A stretch of 64,000 nt of DNA from Sphaerothrix gracilis. GTDB taxonomy: Bacteria > Cyanobacteriota > Cyanobacteriia > Phormidesmidales > Phormidesmidaceae. A program made the translations under genes and the position numbers. Positions 25,901-34,674 of this stretch are shown one piece after another; the stretch's first letter is position 1; every line of letters starts with the position of its first letter. The DNA lies in contig NZ_JASATW010000011.1 of the NCBI RefSeq assembly GCF_030405905.1, forward strand, positions 124,001 to 188,000, given 5' to 3'. The notes under the pieces are model-generated. The model saw only the letters and a program-made list of their open reading frames with translations, was not told the DNA's origin and did not search any database.

Positions 25901-28336
25901 CAGTTTCCGTCAAAGGAGCTATCCGCCAAAATTACCTTTATGGTGGCTAACTTCATCAATCCCTGGAAGTTTCATCTGCGGGAAAGTCTGCCCAATCTGC
26001 GCTCTAGCATTGATACCGGCCTAGAGGCAGGTGATTTGGAATATGCCACCTGGGGTTACTGGCGCGTTGTCCATTTTTCCTACCTGACGGGTGAACGGCT
26101 AAACGAGCTGGAGGCCCGGTTAGAAAATGCCTGCGCGGCTGTAAAGCGCCTAAAGCAAGAGGCCCAGCTCAATCTAATTCAGCTACAGGCTCAAGTGGTG
26201 GCGAATTGGCGGGGCAAGAGCGCTAATCCGGTACGCTTAGTCGGTGCTTACTACGATGAAGCGGCCTGCCTCAGTCAGTATGGGGCTACAGGCAATATTT
26301 TGGGCTTCTATGAACTGCATTTGCACCAGCTCATATTGCACTATGGGTTTAAGCAATACGAAGCAGCTCTAGAACATGCCGAGGCGGCAGCCAGCTATGT
26401 CATGGGCGTGCCTGCCGCTGTTGAAGTAGCGCTGCTGTATTTCTATGACTCACTGACGCGGTTGGCGCTGCTGTCGGCTGAGATGGATCGGGAGCATGGG
26501 GACTGGCTCGGCCAAGTGGTGGCAAATCAGACGAAGCTCAGCCACTGGGCTAGCTATGCGCCGATAAACTACCAGCATAAATATGACCTCGTTGCTGCTG
26601 AACTGGCCAAGGTGAGGGGCGAGGTACAGCGGGCAATGGCGCTGTACGATGTGGCTATCGAGGGTGCCAAAAGAGCCGCCTATCTGCAGGAGGAAGCGCT
26701 TGCTTGTGAGCTGACTGGCGAATTCTATCTCAGCCTCAAGCATGACCGCATTGCCAGAGCCTATCTGCTAGACGCTTTCTACGCCTATCTTCGCTGGGAT
26801 GCTAAGGCTAAGCTGACCGATTTGGAACAGCGCTACCCGATGTGGCTGAGCCAGTCTGCGCCAGAACCGCGATCGCTCTCTTCTAACGGCTTTACCACCA
26901 CTACTACCTCTTCCAGCAGCAAGAGCCTGTCGTTAGACATGGTTTCTATTGTCAAAGCTTCGCAAACGATTGCTGAGGAGATTGTCTTAGACAGTTTGCT
27001 AGCGCGTCTGATGCGAATTCTGATTGAAAATGCCGGGGCAGAAGTGGGCTACCTGATTTTGCATCAGGAGGATGACTGGACGATTCAGGCGGAGGGCCAG
27101 GTCAACTCATCTCAGGTTCAGGTGCTGCAGTCAATTGCTCTCACAGATGAGCGGGCGCGATCGCGCTTGGCGATCGCCGTCATCAACTATGTCATTCGCA
27201 CCCAGGAGAGCGTGGTTCTCAGCGATGCCGCCTCTGATAGCCGCTTTGCCAGCGATGTCTATATTCAGCAGCGGCAGCCCCAGTCAGTTTTGTGTGCCCC
27301 TTTGGCCTATCGGGGACGGCTCAGCGGCGTCATTTATTTAGAAAATAACTTAGCCACAGATGCCTTCACCTTCGATCGCTTAGAAACCCTCAATCTGCTA
27401 GCGGCTCAGGCCGCCATTTCAATCGAAAATGCTTTGCTCTACCGCCAGCAAAAAAAGCTCAACCAAGATCTGGCTATTCTCAATCAGAATTTAACGGCGC
27501 TAAACCAGGCCTATGAGCGCTTTATTCCCCGGCAGTTTTTGCAATTGCTCAACAAGCGCAGCATCGTCGATGTCAAGCTAGGAGATCAGGTGCAGCGAGA
27601 AATGTCGGTACTCTTCGCCGATATTCGGGCGTTTACGGCCATTTCTGAGCAGATGACGCCGGCGGAAAACTTTCGCTTTATTAATACGTTTCTCTCACGC
27701 ATGGAACCAGCGATCGCCGAGCATGGTGGCTTCGTCGATAAGTACATCGGCGACGCCATCATGGCCCTGTTTGACGGCACGGCTGACAATGCGCTGCGAG
27801 CCGCCATCACGATGCTGCGAATTTTAGCCGACTTCAACCAGCGGCAGCGCCTGAGAAACCAGCCCTCCATTCGCTTAGGCATTGGCATCAACACAGGTAC
27901 GCTGATGCTAGGTACAGTCGGTGGTAACAGCCGCATGGACAGTACCGTGATTAGCGATGCGGTCAATGTCGCCTCGCGGATCGAACAGTTAACCAAAGAA
28001 TATGGGGCAGCGCTGCTCATTTCGCAGCACACCTTCATGCAGCTAGACGACCCCAATCGCTATGCTCTGCGACTGGTGGGTCATACTACCGTGCGCGGCA
28101 GAGTCTCAGCCCTGAGCGTGTATGAAGTTTTCGATGCCGACCCTATTCAGGTCTTGCAGGCAAAAAACGCGACGCGCAGTTTATTTGAACAGTCTCTAGT
28201 GCAATATGCTGAAGCAAACTGGCAGACAGCGGCCCAGGGATTTGAGTCCTGTCTCCATCAAAACCCTGCCGATCAGATTGCGCAGCTTTATCTAGATCGC
28301 TGCCAGCAGCGACTAAACCATCAAGGCAACTCATAG
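22943..28336 (+). CDS. Ser/Thr kinase-AAA ATPase-GAF-adenylate cyclase fusion
   Basis: One polypeptide of 1797 residues. Kinase domain (1-270): ATP Lys K36, catalytic H126-K127-D128 (HKD instead of HRD) and D147-F148-G149. An AAA/NACHT-like ATPase follows with Walker A GYSGIGKSAL (about 330) and Walker B VLFIDDLQWAD (about 457), then a long helical repeat region (about 640-1320) resembling TPRs. A GAF domain (about 1340-1500) and a coiled coil lead to a class III cyclase (1553-1732) with metal residues D1560 and D1604, adenine-selecting K1600 and D1672, and N1675/R1679. The set is complete for cAMP synthesis. The N-terminal part equals the cyanobacterial hybrid Ser/Thr-His kinases, with the histidine kinase replaced by a cyclase. 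Cytoplasmic; the input is unknown. Confidence 0.92.
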   Translation: MIVLPGYDISEIINRGTRIDVYRGLRQADQQPIVAKVLKAQYPQLQDIAKLRHEYQLTNSLAIAGVVKSYTLEKYHNGLALILEAFGHESLRQVMQRQRFTLAEFLEIAIQLADILGQLHQQGIIHKDIKPANIIFDISAKTVKITDFGISSLLSQETQAHSSPREFQGTLAYMSPEQTGRMNRSIDYRTDLYSLGVSFYEILTGQLPFDARDPMEIVHAHIAKTPLPPHELRAEVPPTVAAIILKLLAKTAENRYQNAFGLKADLERCLTDWQQTGQIELFTLGQQDYSGKLQISQKLYGREAEVQTLLAAFDRITQTTQQAELVLVSGYSGIGKSALVNEIYKPVTQQRGYFIAGKCDPLQRNMPYAPFRQAFQELVAQLLAEDIYQLSHWQAQLLSMLGEQAQVIIDVIPDVELIIGPQAPVPELSPVEAQTRFNQVFIEFVQAFTQGSQPLVLFIDDLQWADATSLNLLQLLATTLQPGRLLLMGAYRSHEVEAGHPLREAIATIQQQGGSIHQLEVGPLLSPQIANLLADTFVNNTPTEIQPLAAQLCAQTQGNPFFLRQLLQSLAQQQHLKFDFAQGRWQWNIRDIRALGQVDLSVADLLAANIERLPAATQTVLKLAACLGNQFDLSTLALICQQSPLTLAQNLWPSLQQGLVLPLSGEYQRSLALEEEDLEQFALEETIWEYRFLHDRVHQTVYQLLSAQQQQETHLKIGRLLLQQTSPCKQQEKIFDIVNQLNIGSAAIADLAERLTLAQLNLAANHKAKRAAAFESARRYAQVGIELLGETLWQSHYTLALELHIEAAETAYFVGALADSQDWIQRVLTHGVTLIDRVKAYEIQIRVLIAQKQLVEAVQLGLSTLKLLHINLPETPTEAQTGQALMATAELIACQTIQRLGRLPRMSEPRALAATQILGAISAAAYVTNPQLFALLQTQIMQLSVEYGNAPQSVLAYSNYGLLLCGLLNQIEAGYQLGQVVLDLLAQFPSKELSAKITFMVANFINPWKFHLRESLPNLRSSIDTGLEAGDLEYATWGYWRVVHFSYLTGERLNELEARLENACAAVKRLKQEAQLNLIQLQAQVVANWRGKSANPVRLVGAYYDEAACLSQYGATGNILGFYELHLHQLILHYGFKQYEAALEHAEAAASYVMGVPAAVEVALLYFYDSLTRLALLSAEMDREHGDWLGQVVANQTKLSHWASYAPINYQHKYDLVAAELAKVRGEVQRAMALYDVAIEGAKRAAYLQEEALACELTGEFYLSLKHDRIARAYLLDAFYAYLRWDAKAKLTDLEQRYPMWLSQSAPEPRSLSSNGFTTTTTSSSSKSLSLDMVSIVKASQTIAEEIVLDSLLARLMRILIENAGAEVGYLILHQEDDWTIQAEGQVNSSQVQVLQSIALTDERARSRLAIAVINYVIRTQESVVLSDAASDSRFASDVYIQQRQPQSVLCAPLAYRGRLSGVIYLENNLATDAFTFDRLETLNLLAAQAAISIENALLYRQQKKLNQDLAILNQNLTALNQAYERFIPRQFLQLLNKRSIVDVKLGDQVQREMSVLFADIRAFTAISEQMTPAENFRFINTFLSRMEPAIAEHGGFVDKYIGDAIMALFDGTADNALRAAITMLRILADFNQRQRLRNQPSIRLGIGINTGTLMLGTVGGNSRMDSTVISDAVNVASRIEQLTKEYGAALLISQHTFMQLDDPNRYALRLVGHTTVRGRVSALSVYEVFDADPIQVLQAKNATRSLFEQSLVQYAEANWQTAAQGFESCLHQNPADQIAQLYLDRCQQRLNHQGNS

Positions 28337-28578
28337 ATTCAGCTAAGGCCCTTATACTGATAGGCTAAAGCTCATAAAATGAGCTAGCGGGTGAGCTATC
28401 GGGTCCAGGAATCAGTAGATCGATGATTTTGTCTGAATACGCATTGTCGATTCTGCGAGGAACTGATAACTTACTTAACAATTCATTGCGAATATTTCGC
28501 TGGGCTAGATATCTTGCTAAGTTCTAGGCAAACACCTAGCGGGTGCCCGAACGCTCCAATTGCAACGCAGGAATACGG

Positions 28579-29646
28579 ATGACGATGACTCAGCGCGATA
28601 GCTCCAAGGCTCCTACCTTAGATACTCCAGAAATGCCCCCCTCGGCGGCGATGGGTGAGATGGATGCGGCTAATCTGGTCGATGCCTATGCCGACGATCT
28701 GATGGGCGATCTCTTTGGTGATGTCGATCGCATTTTGGAGGGAGAAACTGAGCTAGCGGATGACTATGCTGAGCCGGATGCAGAAACGACCTACGCCAAT
28801 GAAGCTTTTTCAGGCGCTATTGTGCCGATTGGTGCTGGCCTAAAGCCCGCTCCCCCGACTTTGGCTTTCTCAGCGCTGTCACCTCCTGTAGCGGCTGCCT
28901 CCGCTGAAGCCGCTCCACCTCGCCGCTGGTTTGGTCGCCCTTTCGATCGCTTCTTTTTGGGCGCGGCCTGCATGTCTCTGGTGTTTACCCTGCTGTTGTG
29001 GCTGGTAGATAGCCAATACCGCAGCCGCCAGGGCACTGTCGCGCCTGAACTAGAGCTGACCCCTGCTGAACTGCAAGCAGAAGCCGATCGCCAGTATTTA
29101 GAGTATTTAGAGCGATCGCTCAACGTGATTGAGCAGCAGCAGGCTCAGGTCGCCACAGCCCCCAATGCGGCTCAGCTTCCCCCAGTCGCCCTGACGCCAC
29201 CGCCACCGGCAGGGACGCTGCCTCCCCTACCTGGTAGTGCTGCCACCTCGCCCCGGCCTAGCGTAATCGAGCGGGTCTACGTGCCGGTTTATCAACCACC
29301 CCAGACCTTGGCGACGGCACCCACAGTAACCCCTTTGCCACCGCGGCCAGCGCCAGCAGCCCCCGCTTCCCCCACTGCGCCGCCAGCTCCCGCGTCGCCA
29401 GCCGCTAGGCTGCCCCAGCCCACTCAGACAGCCGCCGCTCCAGTCGTGACCCATCTGCTCGTCGGAATTTTAGAACTGGGCGATCGCTCTGCTGCTTTAT
29501 TTGAAATAGACGGAGCACCCCAGCGCGTTTATCTGGGGCAGCCCATTGGCTCTAGCGGTTGGACCCTAGTGTCTATAGCCAATCAAGAGGCGGTAATCCG
29601 TCGCAATGGGGATGTGCGCTCGGTACTCGTAGGGCAAAAATTTTAA
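28579..29646 (+). CDS. bitopic Pro-rich protein with GspC/PilP-like C-terminal domain
   Basis: A 355-residue protein read from ATG 28579 (AGGA six bases upstream); a GTG at 28543 could add 12 residues. An acidic cytoplasmic N-terminus (1-115) precedes one membrane helix (about 126-143, FLGAACMSLVFTLLLWLV) and a periplasmic Pro/Ala linker of about 130 residues. The last 65 residues (HLLVGILELGDRSAALFEID, then GQPIGSSGWTLVSI, VLVGQKF) resemble the HR/PilP domains of type II secretion GspC and type IV pilus PilP. It is followed 15 bases later by a coiled-coil gene. This could be a pilus or secretion alignment protein; that role is inference. Confidence 0.65.
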   Translation: MTMTQRDSSKAPTLDTPEMPPSAAMGEMDAANLVDAYADDLMGDLFGDVDRILEGETELADDYAEPDAETTYANEAFSGAIVPIGAGLKPAPPTLAFSALSPPVAAASAEAAPPRRWFGRPFDRFFLGAACMSLVFTLLLWLVDSQYRSRQGTVAPELELTPAELQAEADRQYLEYLERSLNVIEQQQAQVATAPNAAQLPPVALTPPPPAGTLPPLPGSAATSPRPSVIERVYVPVYQPPQTLATAPTVTPLPPRPAPAAPASPTAPPAPASPAARLPQPTQTAAAPVVTHLLVGILELGDRSAALFEIDGAPQRVYLGQPIGSSGWTLVSIANQEAVIRRNGDVRSVLVGQKF

Positions 29647-29661
29647 TTTCAGGAATGCAGC

Positions 29662-30273
29662 ATGGGTCTATTTGAAGATCTCAGCCGATTTTTAGAAACG
29701 CGGCTGGATGAGTTTCTGCGAGCGCATCCCCACTTAGAGCTGATGGCGCTGGAAGAGCAGCTCCGTGGGCAGGAAGAAGACGCGATCAATTTACTGGGCG
29801 ATCTGAAGCGGCGCGAGAAGCAGCTAGAAGACAGTATTCTCTCGACGGCCCAGGAAATTCAGCGCTGGCACGAACGGGTCAAGAAAGCAGAATCAGCCAA
29901 TCGCCAAGATCTAGGCCGCGCTGCCCAGGAGCGGGAGGCCTCCCTATTGCGCCAGGGAAATCATCTCTGGGGGCAGATGAAGGGCACCAAAGAGCGGATT
30001 GAACAGACCCGTGAACTGCAGCGACAGGTACATGAGAAACGGCGAGAGCTAAAGGTGAAAATTGCCCAGGCTGAAGCCGATCGCGCTGCTCAGCGAGCCA
30101 AGACGACTGCCACCGCCGCCAAAGATCCGGCTGCTGCTGCTTGGGGGAATAAAGGCTGGAATCAAAGCCCTTACACCACTTTTGATCGCCCCGTTGATCC
30201 GCTAGAAGAAACCTTCCAGCGCTGGGAAACGGAAGAAGAATTAGAAGACCTTAAGCGCCAAATGGGACGGTGA
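29662..30273 (+). CDS. TIGR04376-type coiled-coil protein
   Basis: A 203-residue cytoplasmic protein matching a cyanobacteria-specific family: MGLFEDLSRFLETRLDEFLR at the start, then LELMALEEQLRGQEEDAI, then a long charged coiled coil (about 45-145). A flexible Ala-rich linker leads to a conserved end with DPLEETFQRWETEEELEDLK. No function is established. It begins 15 bases after the GspC/PilP-like gene, so the two are cotranscribed. GGAATGCAGC lies upstream of the ATG. Confidence 0.8.
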   Translation: MGLFEDLSRFLETRLDEFLRAHPHLELMALEEQLRGQEEDAINLLGDLKRREKQLEDSILSTAQEIQRWHERVKKAESANRQDLGRAAQEREASLLRQGNHLWGQMKGTKERIEQTRELQRQVHEKRRELKVKIAQAEADRAAQRAKTTATAAKDPAAAAWGNKGWNQSPYTTFDRPVDPLEETFQRWETEEELEDLKRQMGR

Positions 30274-30366
30274 TTGTAGCCTGCAAGACTCTTGGCGATC
30301 GCAGCAGTTTTCTCTCACTGGAGACTCTGCTTCCAGCCGAAAGCTTAATTCATCTTTAACCACTTA

Positions 30367-32049
30367 CTACAGCGGACGCATCTCTGAAATGGGCAGAGCA
30401 GGTTCCGAGCAAGGGCTAGGTCCACCCTGACCGACTTCAAACTGGGTCATCATGTCATGGTCTTCATGCACCAGATTGTGGCAGTGCATCATAAACTTGC
30501 CCTTGATATAGTCACCATTGCGGGTACCAAACTGGGCTGCGACTCGTACCGTTTCAAACTCATGAATGGCGAAGACATCCTTCCAGCCTCGTTCATGTTC
30601 TGGGGGCTGAATGCCGTTGCGATCGATGATTTGCCAGTCTACTAGGTGAATATGCACCGGATGAGTCCAGCCGCTACCCACATTAGTGAGTTCCCAAATT
30701 TCGATATCACCGGGTTCTGGGTTGGCATCAACGCGATAGGGATTCCAGACTTTGTTATTAATCAGCCACTGGGTTGAGCTGCGGCCAAAGCGGAATGTGC
30801 GGGTGCGCACCGGACGGCCTTCGCGTTCTGCTCGTTCTAAGATTGACTCGACCGGACGTAGAACCTGGGGTAAATCGCTAGAGTCATTTGGACTGCCCGC
30901 CATCACGTCAAAGCGCATCAAGACCTGCGATCGCCCGCTGGAGTCAATGTTGGTGTCTAGGGCCGGACTGCGCAGATAAACCGACGTGTCTGGCTCATAG
31001 GCCGAAAAATCAATCACAAATTCATAGCGCTCCGCCGGGAAAATTCGTAGAGTCTTGAAGGGCGATCGCCGCGTTGGCGTTAAGGGTACGGGAGCACCCA
31101 GCAGTCCGGCATCGGTGGCAATCATCGAGAGCGTTTCACCCAGGGTTTGACGCTGAGAATCAAGGCTGAGTACGAGCTGATAGGCCCTTGATACCGAGGC
31201 GTTCAATACCCGGAAGCGATACTTGCGCCGCTCAACCGGCATGTAGGGCCAGGGGACACCATTGACTAAAGTAATGTCTCCGTAGAGGCTACGTCGAGCC
31301 CGATCGTTGAAGAGGAGCTTACCGTTTTCGTCTAAACGTACATCCTGCAGAATTAGCGGCACGTCGTAGTCACCTGCAGGCAAATTCAATCGCCGCTCGT
31401 ATTCGTCCTCGACAATATACATGCCTGCTAAACCCTTGTAGACGTTGCGGGAGGTTTGCTCTACGGCATGATCGTGGTACCAGATCGTGGCGGCGCGATC
31501 GTTAGGGTAGATGTAATCTTTGAAGTGGTCAGGCGGAATTAAATCCTCGGCATAGCCGTCATACTGAGGCAGAGAGGCCATGCCATGTAGATGAGTAACG
31601 GTTTTAAAGTCTTGACCTTCATCGTCTTGGCCTATCTGGTTAATAAATCGCACTACCGACTGCCGCCCCTGATCTTCCGGCTCAATGCCGCCCCGCTGCC
31701 GAATTGTGGGGCCAGGAACAACGCCGTTATAGCTCCAGACTTCGGTGGGGCGATCGGCCAGAATATTGACCTGAGCTTTTTGTAGCGTAATCTCGTAATA
31801 GTCGGTGGGGCGATCGCCCCGCTCATCACTACGAACCGGCCTCAGTTCTGGCGGCGTTTGAAAGCGTCTCTGAAATGGCTCAATCCAAGGACTGTGGAAA
31901 TCTGTCTCCGGAATAGGAGAGTCCAAGGGAGAGCCGTGGTGTCTCTGAGGTGGACATTTTGTCGCGGCTTCAGCGCTCTGAGCTGTTCCTAGCCAAGCGC
32001 CTCCTGTGGCTAAACCCAGCTTCAGTGCATCGCGTCTCGATAGTTTCAT
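30367..32049 (-). CDS. Tat-exported multicopper oxidase (CotA/bilirubin-oxidase-like)
   Basis: A 560-residue laccase-like enzyme that oxidises phenols or metals and reduces oxygen to water. The N-terminus MKLSRRDALKLGLATGGAWL has a twin-arginine motif, so it folds in the cytoplasm and is exported to the periplasm. All four copper motifs are present: THLHG, WYHDHAV, HPVHIHLVDW and HCHNLVHEDHDMM, the last holding the T1 Cys and the axial Met. Sequence around AEDLIPPDHFKDYIYPNDRA resembles CotA/bilirubin oxidases. It is convergent with the coiled-coil gene to its left and divergent from the Uma2 gene to its right. The natural substrate is unknown. Confidence 0.92.
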   Translation of the reverse strand: MKLSRRDALKLGLATGGAWLGTAQSAEAATKCPPQRHHGSPLDSPIPETDFHSPWIEPFQRRFQTPPELRPVRSDERGDRPTDYYEITLQKAQVNILADRPTEVWSYNGVVPGPTIRQRGGIEPEDQGRQSVVRFINQIGQDDEGQDFKTVTHLHGMASLPQYDGYAEDLIPPDHFKDYIYPNDRAATIWYHDHAVEQTSRNVYKGLAGMYIVEDEYERRLNLPAGDYDVPLILQDVRLDENGKLLFNDRARRSLYGDITLVNGVPWPYMPVERRKYRFRVLNASVSRAYQLVLSLDSQRQTLGETLSMIATDAGLLGAPVPLTPTRRSPFKTLRIFPAERYEFVIDFSAYEPDTSVYLRSPALDTNIDSSGRSQVLMRFDVMAGSPNDSSDLPQVLRPVESILERAEREGRPVRTRTFRFGRSSTQWLINNKVWNPYRVDANPEPGDIEIWELTNVGSGWTHPVHIHLVDWQIIDRNGIQPPEHERGWKDVFAIHEFETVRVAAQFGTRNGDYIKGKFMMHCHNLVHEDHDMMTQFEVGQGGPSPCSEPALPISEMRPL

Positions 32050-32336
32050 CTCGCCCGCTTCCTCTGTTCAGTACTTAAGGGTTGCACCACTGCTTATAGA
32101 AAAAATCCGCAAGCGATCGCCGAAATCGTCATGAAGCGTATCGGGCTGAGAAGTTCTGAAATATAGGCGGGGAGAGGATATTGTTAGTCTGGGAGACGCG
32201 CAGAAGTCAGGGGGACGAGGACAGTGACGATCGGCTGACACTGAGGAAAAGCGCATCGTGTTGCAGCTCAAAGCGAGTATTACCCTATAAATAGGCAAGA
32301 GACGTGAGCTTGCTGCTCAAGCTGTAGAGAAGTCTT

Positions 32337-33023
32337 ATGGTTAATCGTCCAGTTCAGTCACCATCCTCATCAGTGCCGCCCTTGACGAACGGCGATCGCC
32401 TAACGCGGCATGAATTTGAGCGGCGTTATGCTCATACTGACGTTCAAGCTGAATTAATTGAAGGAACTGTTTACATGCCGCCTGCTGCGCTGCGTTTTAG
32501 AAGTCATGCCAAGCCTCATGGGTTTCTAATTACCTGGCTGGGACTCTATCAAGCATTTACGCCGGGTGTTGAATTGGGAATTGAGCCGACGGTGCGATTG
32601 GACTTAGATAACGAGTTTCAGCCGGATGGAGTGTTACTGATTGCGGGGGGACAAGCCAAACTGACGTCAGATGACTACATTGAAGGACCACCAGAGCTAG
32701 TGGTTGAAATTGCGGCCAGCAGCGTAGCAATCGATCTCTATGCCAAAAAAAATGCCTATCGCCGCAATGGTGTGCAGGAATATATTGTCTGGCAGGCATT
32801 TGAGAATAAGCTGAACTGGTTTTATTTAGAAGAAGGCAACTATGGGCTGGCTGAACCGGATGCAGCAGGTGTTATCAAGAGCCGAGTTTTTCCAGGGCTG
32901 TGGCTGGCAGTGGCAGCTCTGCAGCAGGGACAGATGCAAACGGTGTTAGCGACAGCGCAGCAGGGGATTGCCGCACCGGAGCATCAGGCCTTTGTACAGC
33001 GTCTCGGCCAACCGGAAATCTAG
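32337..33023 (+). CDS. Uma2 family (DUF820) nuclease-like protein
   Basis: A 228-residue protein of the Uma2 family, which has a PD-(D/E)xK nuclease fold and is much expanded in cyanobacteria. Putative metal-binding residues are seen: Asp in FQPDGVLL, Glu in PELVVEIAAS and Lys in DLYAKKNAYRRNG. It ends in a variable tail. Most such proteins are of unknown role, some linked to transposons; no mobile element surrounds it here. It lies 100 bases before the Ser/Thr kinase gene. Confidence 0.85.
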   Translation: MVNRPVQSPSSSVPPLTNGDRLTRHEFERRYAHTDVQAELIEGTVYMPPAALRFRSHAKPHGFLITWLGLYQAFTPGVELGIEPTVRLDLDNEFQPDGVLLIAGGQAKLTSDDYIEGPPELVVEIAASSVAIDLYAKKNAYRRNGVQEYIVWQAFENKLNWFYLEEGNYGLAEPDAAGVIKSRVFPGLWLAVAALQQGQMQTVLATAQQGIAAPEHQAFVQRLGQPEI

Positions 33024-33123
33024 CAGCCTGCGAGCACCTGATGTTTCTACCAAAGTCGGTTCGGCATTGACCTGGAGATTGAGCTACCGTCAAACTATTA
33101 GATTTAGTTAAGGGAGACGCTCC

Positions 33124-34491
33124 ATGCATCAGCCGGGGGAAGTGATTGCTAATCGCTACCGGATTGTGCGACTGCTGGGCACAGGGGGCAGCGGTATTAC
33201 CTACGAAGCTGAAGAGATTGGTCTGAAACGTCACGTCGCGCTCAAAGCCCTAGCTCTGCGCGGCCTGACGGATTGGAAGCAGCTAGAGCTGTTCGAGCGC
33301 GAAGCTCAGGTACTCAAAAGCCTGAACCATCCGGCGATTCCTGACTATATTGACTACTTTCAGGTAGATTCTGAGCGCGATCGCCGCTTTTACATTGCTC
33401 AGGAGCTAGCTGAGGGAAAATCTTTAGCTGCTTTGATTGAATCTGGCTGGCGAGCCACGGAAGCTGAGGTCAAGCGGATTGCTTTAGAGGTGCTCAAGAT
33501 TTTGGAATATCTGCACAGTCTCAATCCGCCCATTATTCACCGCGATATTAAGCCGCAAAATATCATTCGTCATGAGGATGGTGCCCTCTTTCTCGTAGAT
33601 TTTGGTGCTGTCCAGCAGGTCTATCACCACACCCTGCAGGGCAGCACGGTGGTCGGTACCTATGGCTACATGGCTCCAGAGCAGTTTCGCGGCGTTGCCT
33701 ATCCTGGCTCTGACCTATACAGCTTGGCGGCAACCCTGCTATTTTTGCTCACCCACCAGTCGCCCGCTGATCTACCGCAGCGCCGCCTGAAGATCGACTT
33801 CCGCGAGCAGGTCAACATCAGCCCAGGGCTAGCTGATTGGCTAGAAACGATGCTGGAACCGGCAATCGAAGATCGCTTTGACTCAGCTCAAAAAGCGATC
33901 GCCGCTCTCACTCAGCCTCGCCCTCAGCTCGTGTCACATACAGGCACAGCCGCAGGCCAGATGCGGCGACGTCAGCCCAAAGGCAGTCAGATTAAGCTCA
34001 ACCGGACGCGATCGCAGCTTACCTTAGAAATTCCGCCTACCGGCTGGAAGGCGGAGACTTTGGCCGTGGGCGGTTTTGCCCTCTTTTGGACAGGTTTTGT
34101 TTTGATTTGGACAGTTGGGGCTACCTGGGGCGCTGCGGCTAGCGGTTTTTGGATTTTTCCGCTGTTTTCAATTCCCTTTTGGCTAGTAGGCTTCGGCATG
34201 ATCGCTTTTGTGGTCAACGGTTTACTGGGCAAAACCAAGCTGGAAATTGACCATAAGCGGTTCAAGTTTGAGCGCAGCATTCTTGGTTGGCGGCGCTACG
34301 TTGAGGGCCAGCTTCACGATTTGGAACCGTTTGAGCTGCGTACGGCCTACACGCAAAATGAACGCCCCATTCAGGCGCTCACTCTAGTAGAAGGGATTAG
34401 CGCCCATAAGTTTGGCGCTATGCTTTCCCCGGTGGAAAAGGACTGGCTATTGCAGGAACTCAACGAATTTATGGCAACAGTCCAGCGTTAG
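33124..34491 (+). CDS. Ser/Thr protein kinase with C-terminal membrane domain
   Basis: A 455-residue protein. The kinase domain (about 8-275) has a glycine loop GTGGSGITYEA, ATP Lys in HVALKAL, catalytic HRDIKPQNII and DFG in LVDFGAVQQV, so it should be active. A basic linker follows, then two membrane segments (about 314-370) separated by a short loop, and a soluble C-terminal region with RYVEGQLHDLEPFELRTAYT, which resembles PH-like domains of some cyanobacterial kinases. The start ATG 33124 follows AGGGAGACGCTCC. Targets unknown. Confidence 0.9.
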   Translation: MHQPGEVIANRYRIVRLLGTGGSGITYEAEEIGLKRHVALKALALRGLTDWKQLELFEREAQVLKSLNHPAIPDYIDYFQVDSERDRRFYIAQELAEGKSLAALIESGWRATEAEVKRIALEVLKILEYLHSLNPPIIHRDIKPQNIIRHEDGALFLVDFGAVQQVYHHTLQGSTVVGTYGYMAPEQFRGVAYPGSDLYSLAATLLFLLTHQSPADLPQRRLKIDFREQVNISPGLADWLETMLEPAIEDRFDSAQKAIAALTQPRPQLVSHTGTAAGQMRRRQPKGSQIKLNRTRSQLTLEIPPTGWKAETLAVGGFALFWTGFVLIWTVGATWGAAASGFWIFPLFSIPFWLVGFGMIAFVVNGLLGKTKLEIDHKRFKFERSILGWRRYVEGQLHDLEPFELRTAYTQNERPIQALTLVEGISAHKFGAMLSPVEKDWLLQELNEFMATVQR

Positions 34492-34674
34492 AAATAAGCA
34501 GACTGCCAAAAGTAGATGCAAGACCCCCTGCCTTTCACCTTTGACTCTGGCGTAGCGGCGCGATCGCGCGAAGACAGGTGCCAGAGAGACTTGGTTCAGT
34601 GGGTTAGGGCTAGCTGTTGAGCAGTAAGGACAGAGAGACTTGGCCCGCTGCCCTTACCTAATTCAGCCCAAGGA

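Noticed and set aside
34520..34650. Repeated CAGAGAGACTTGG between the kinase and peptidase genes
   Set aside because: Only two copies of 13 bases with no other structure; may be chance.
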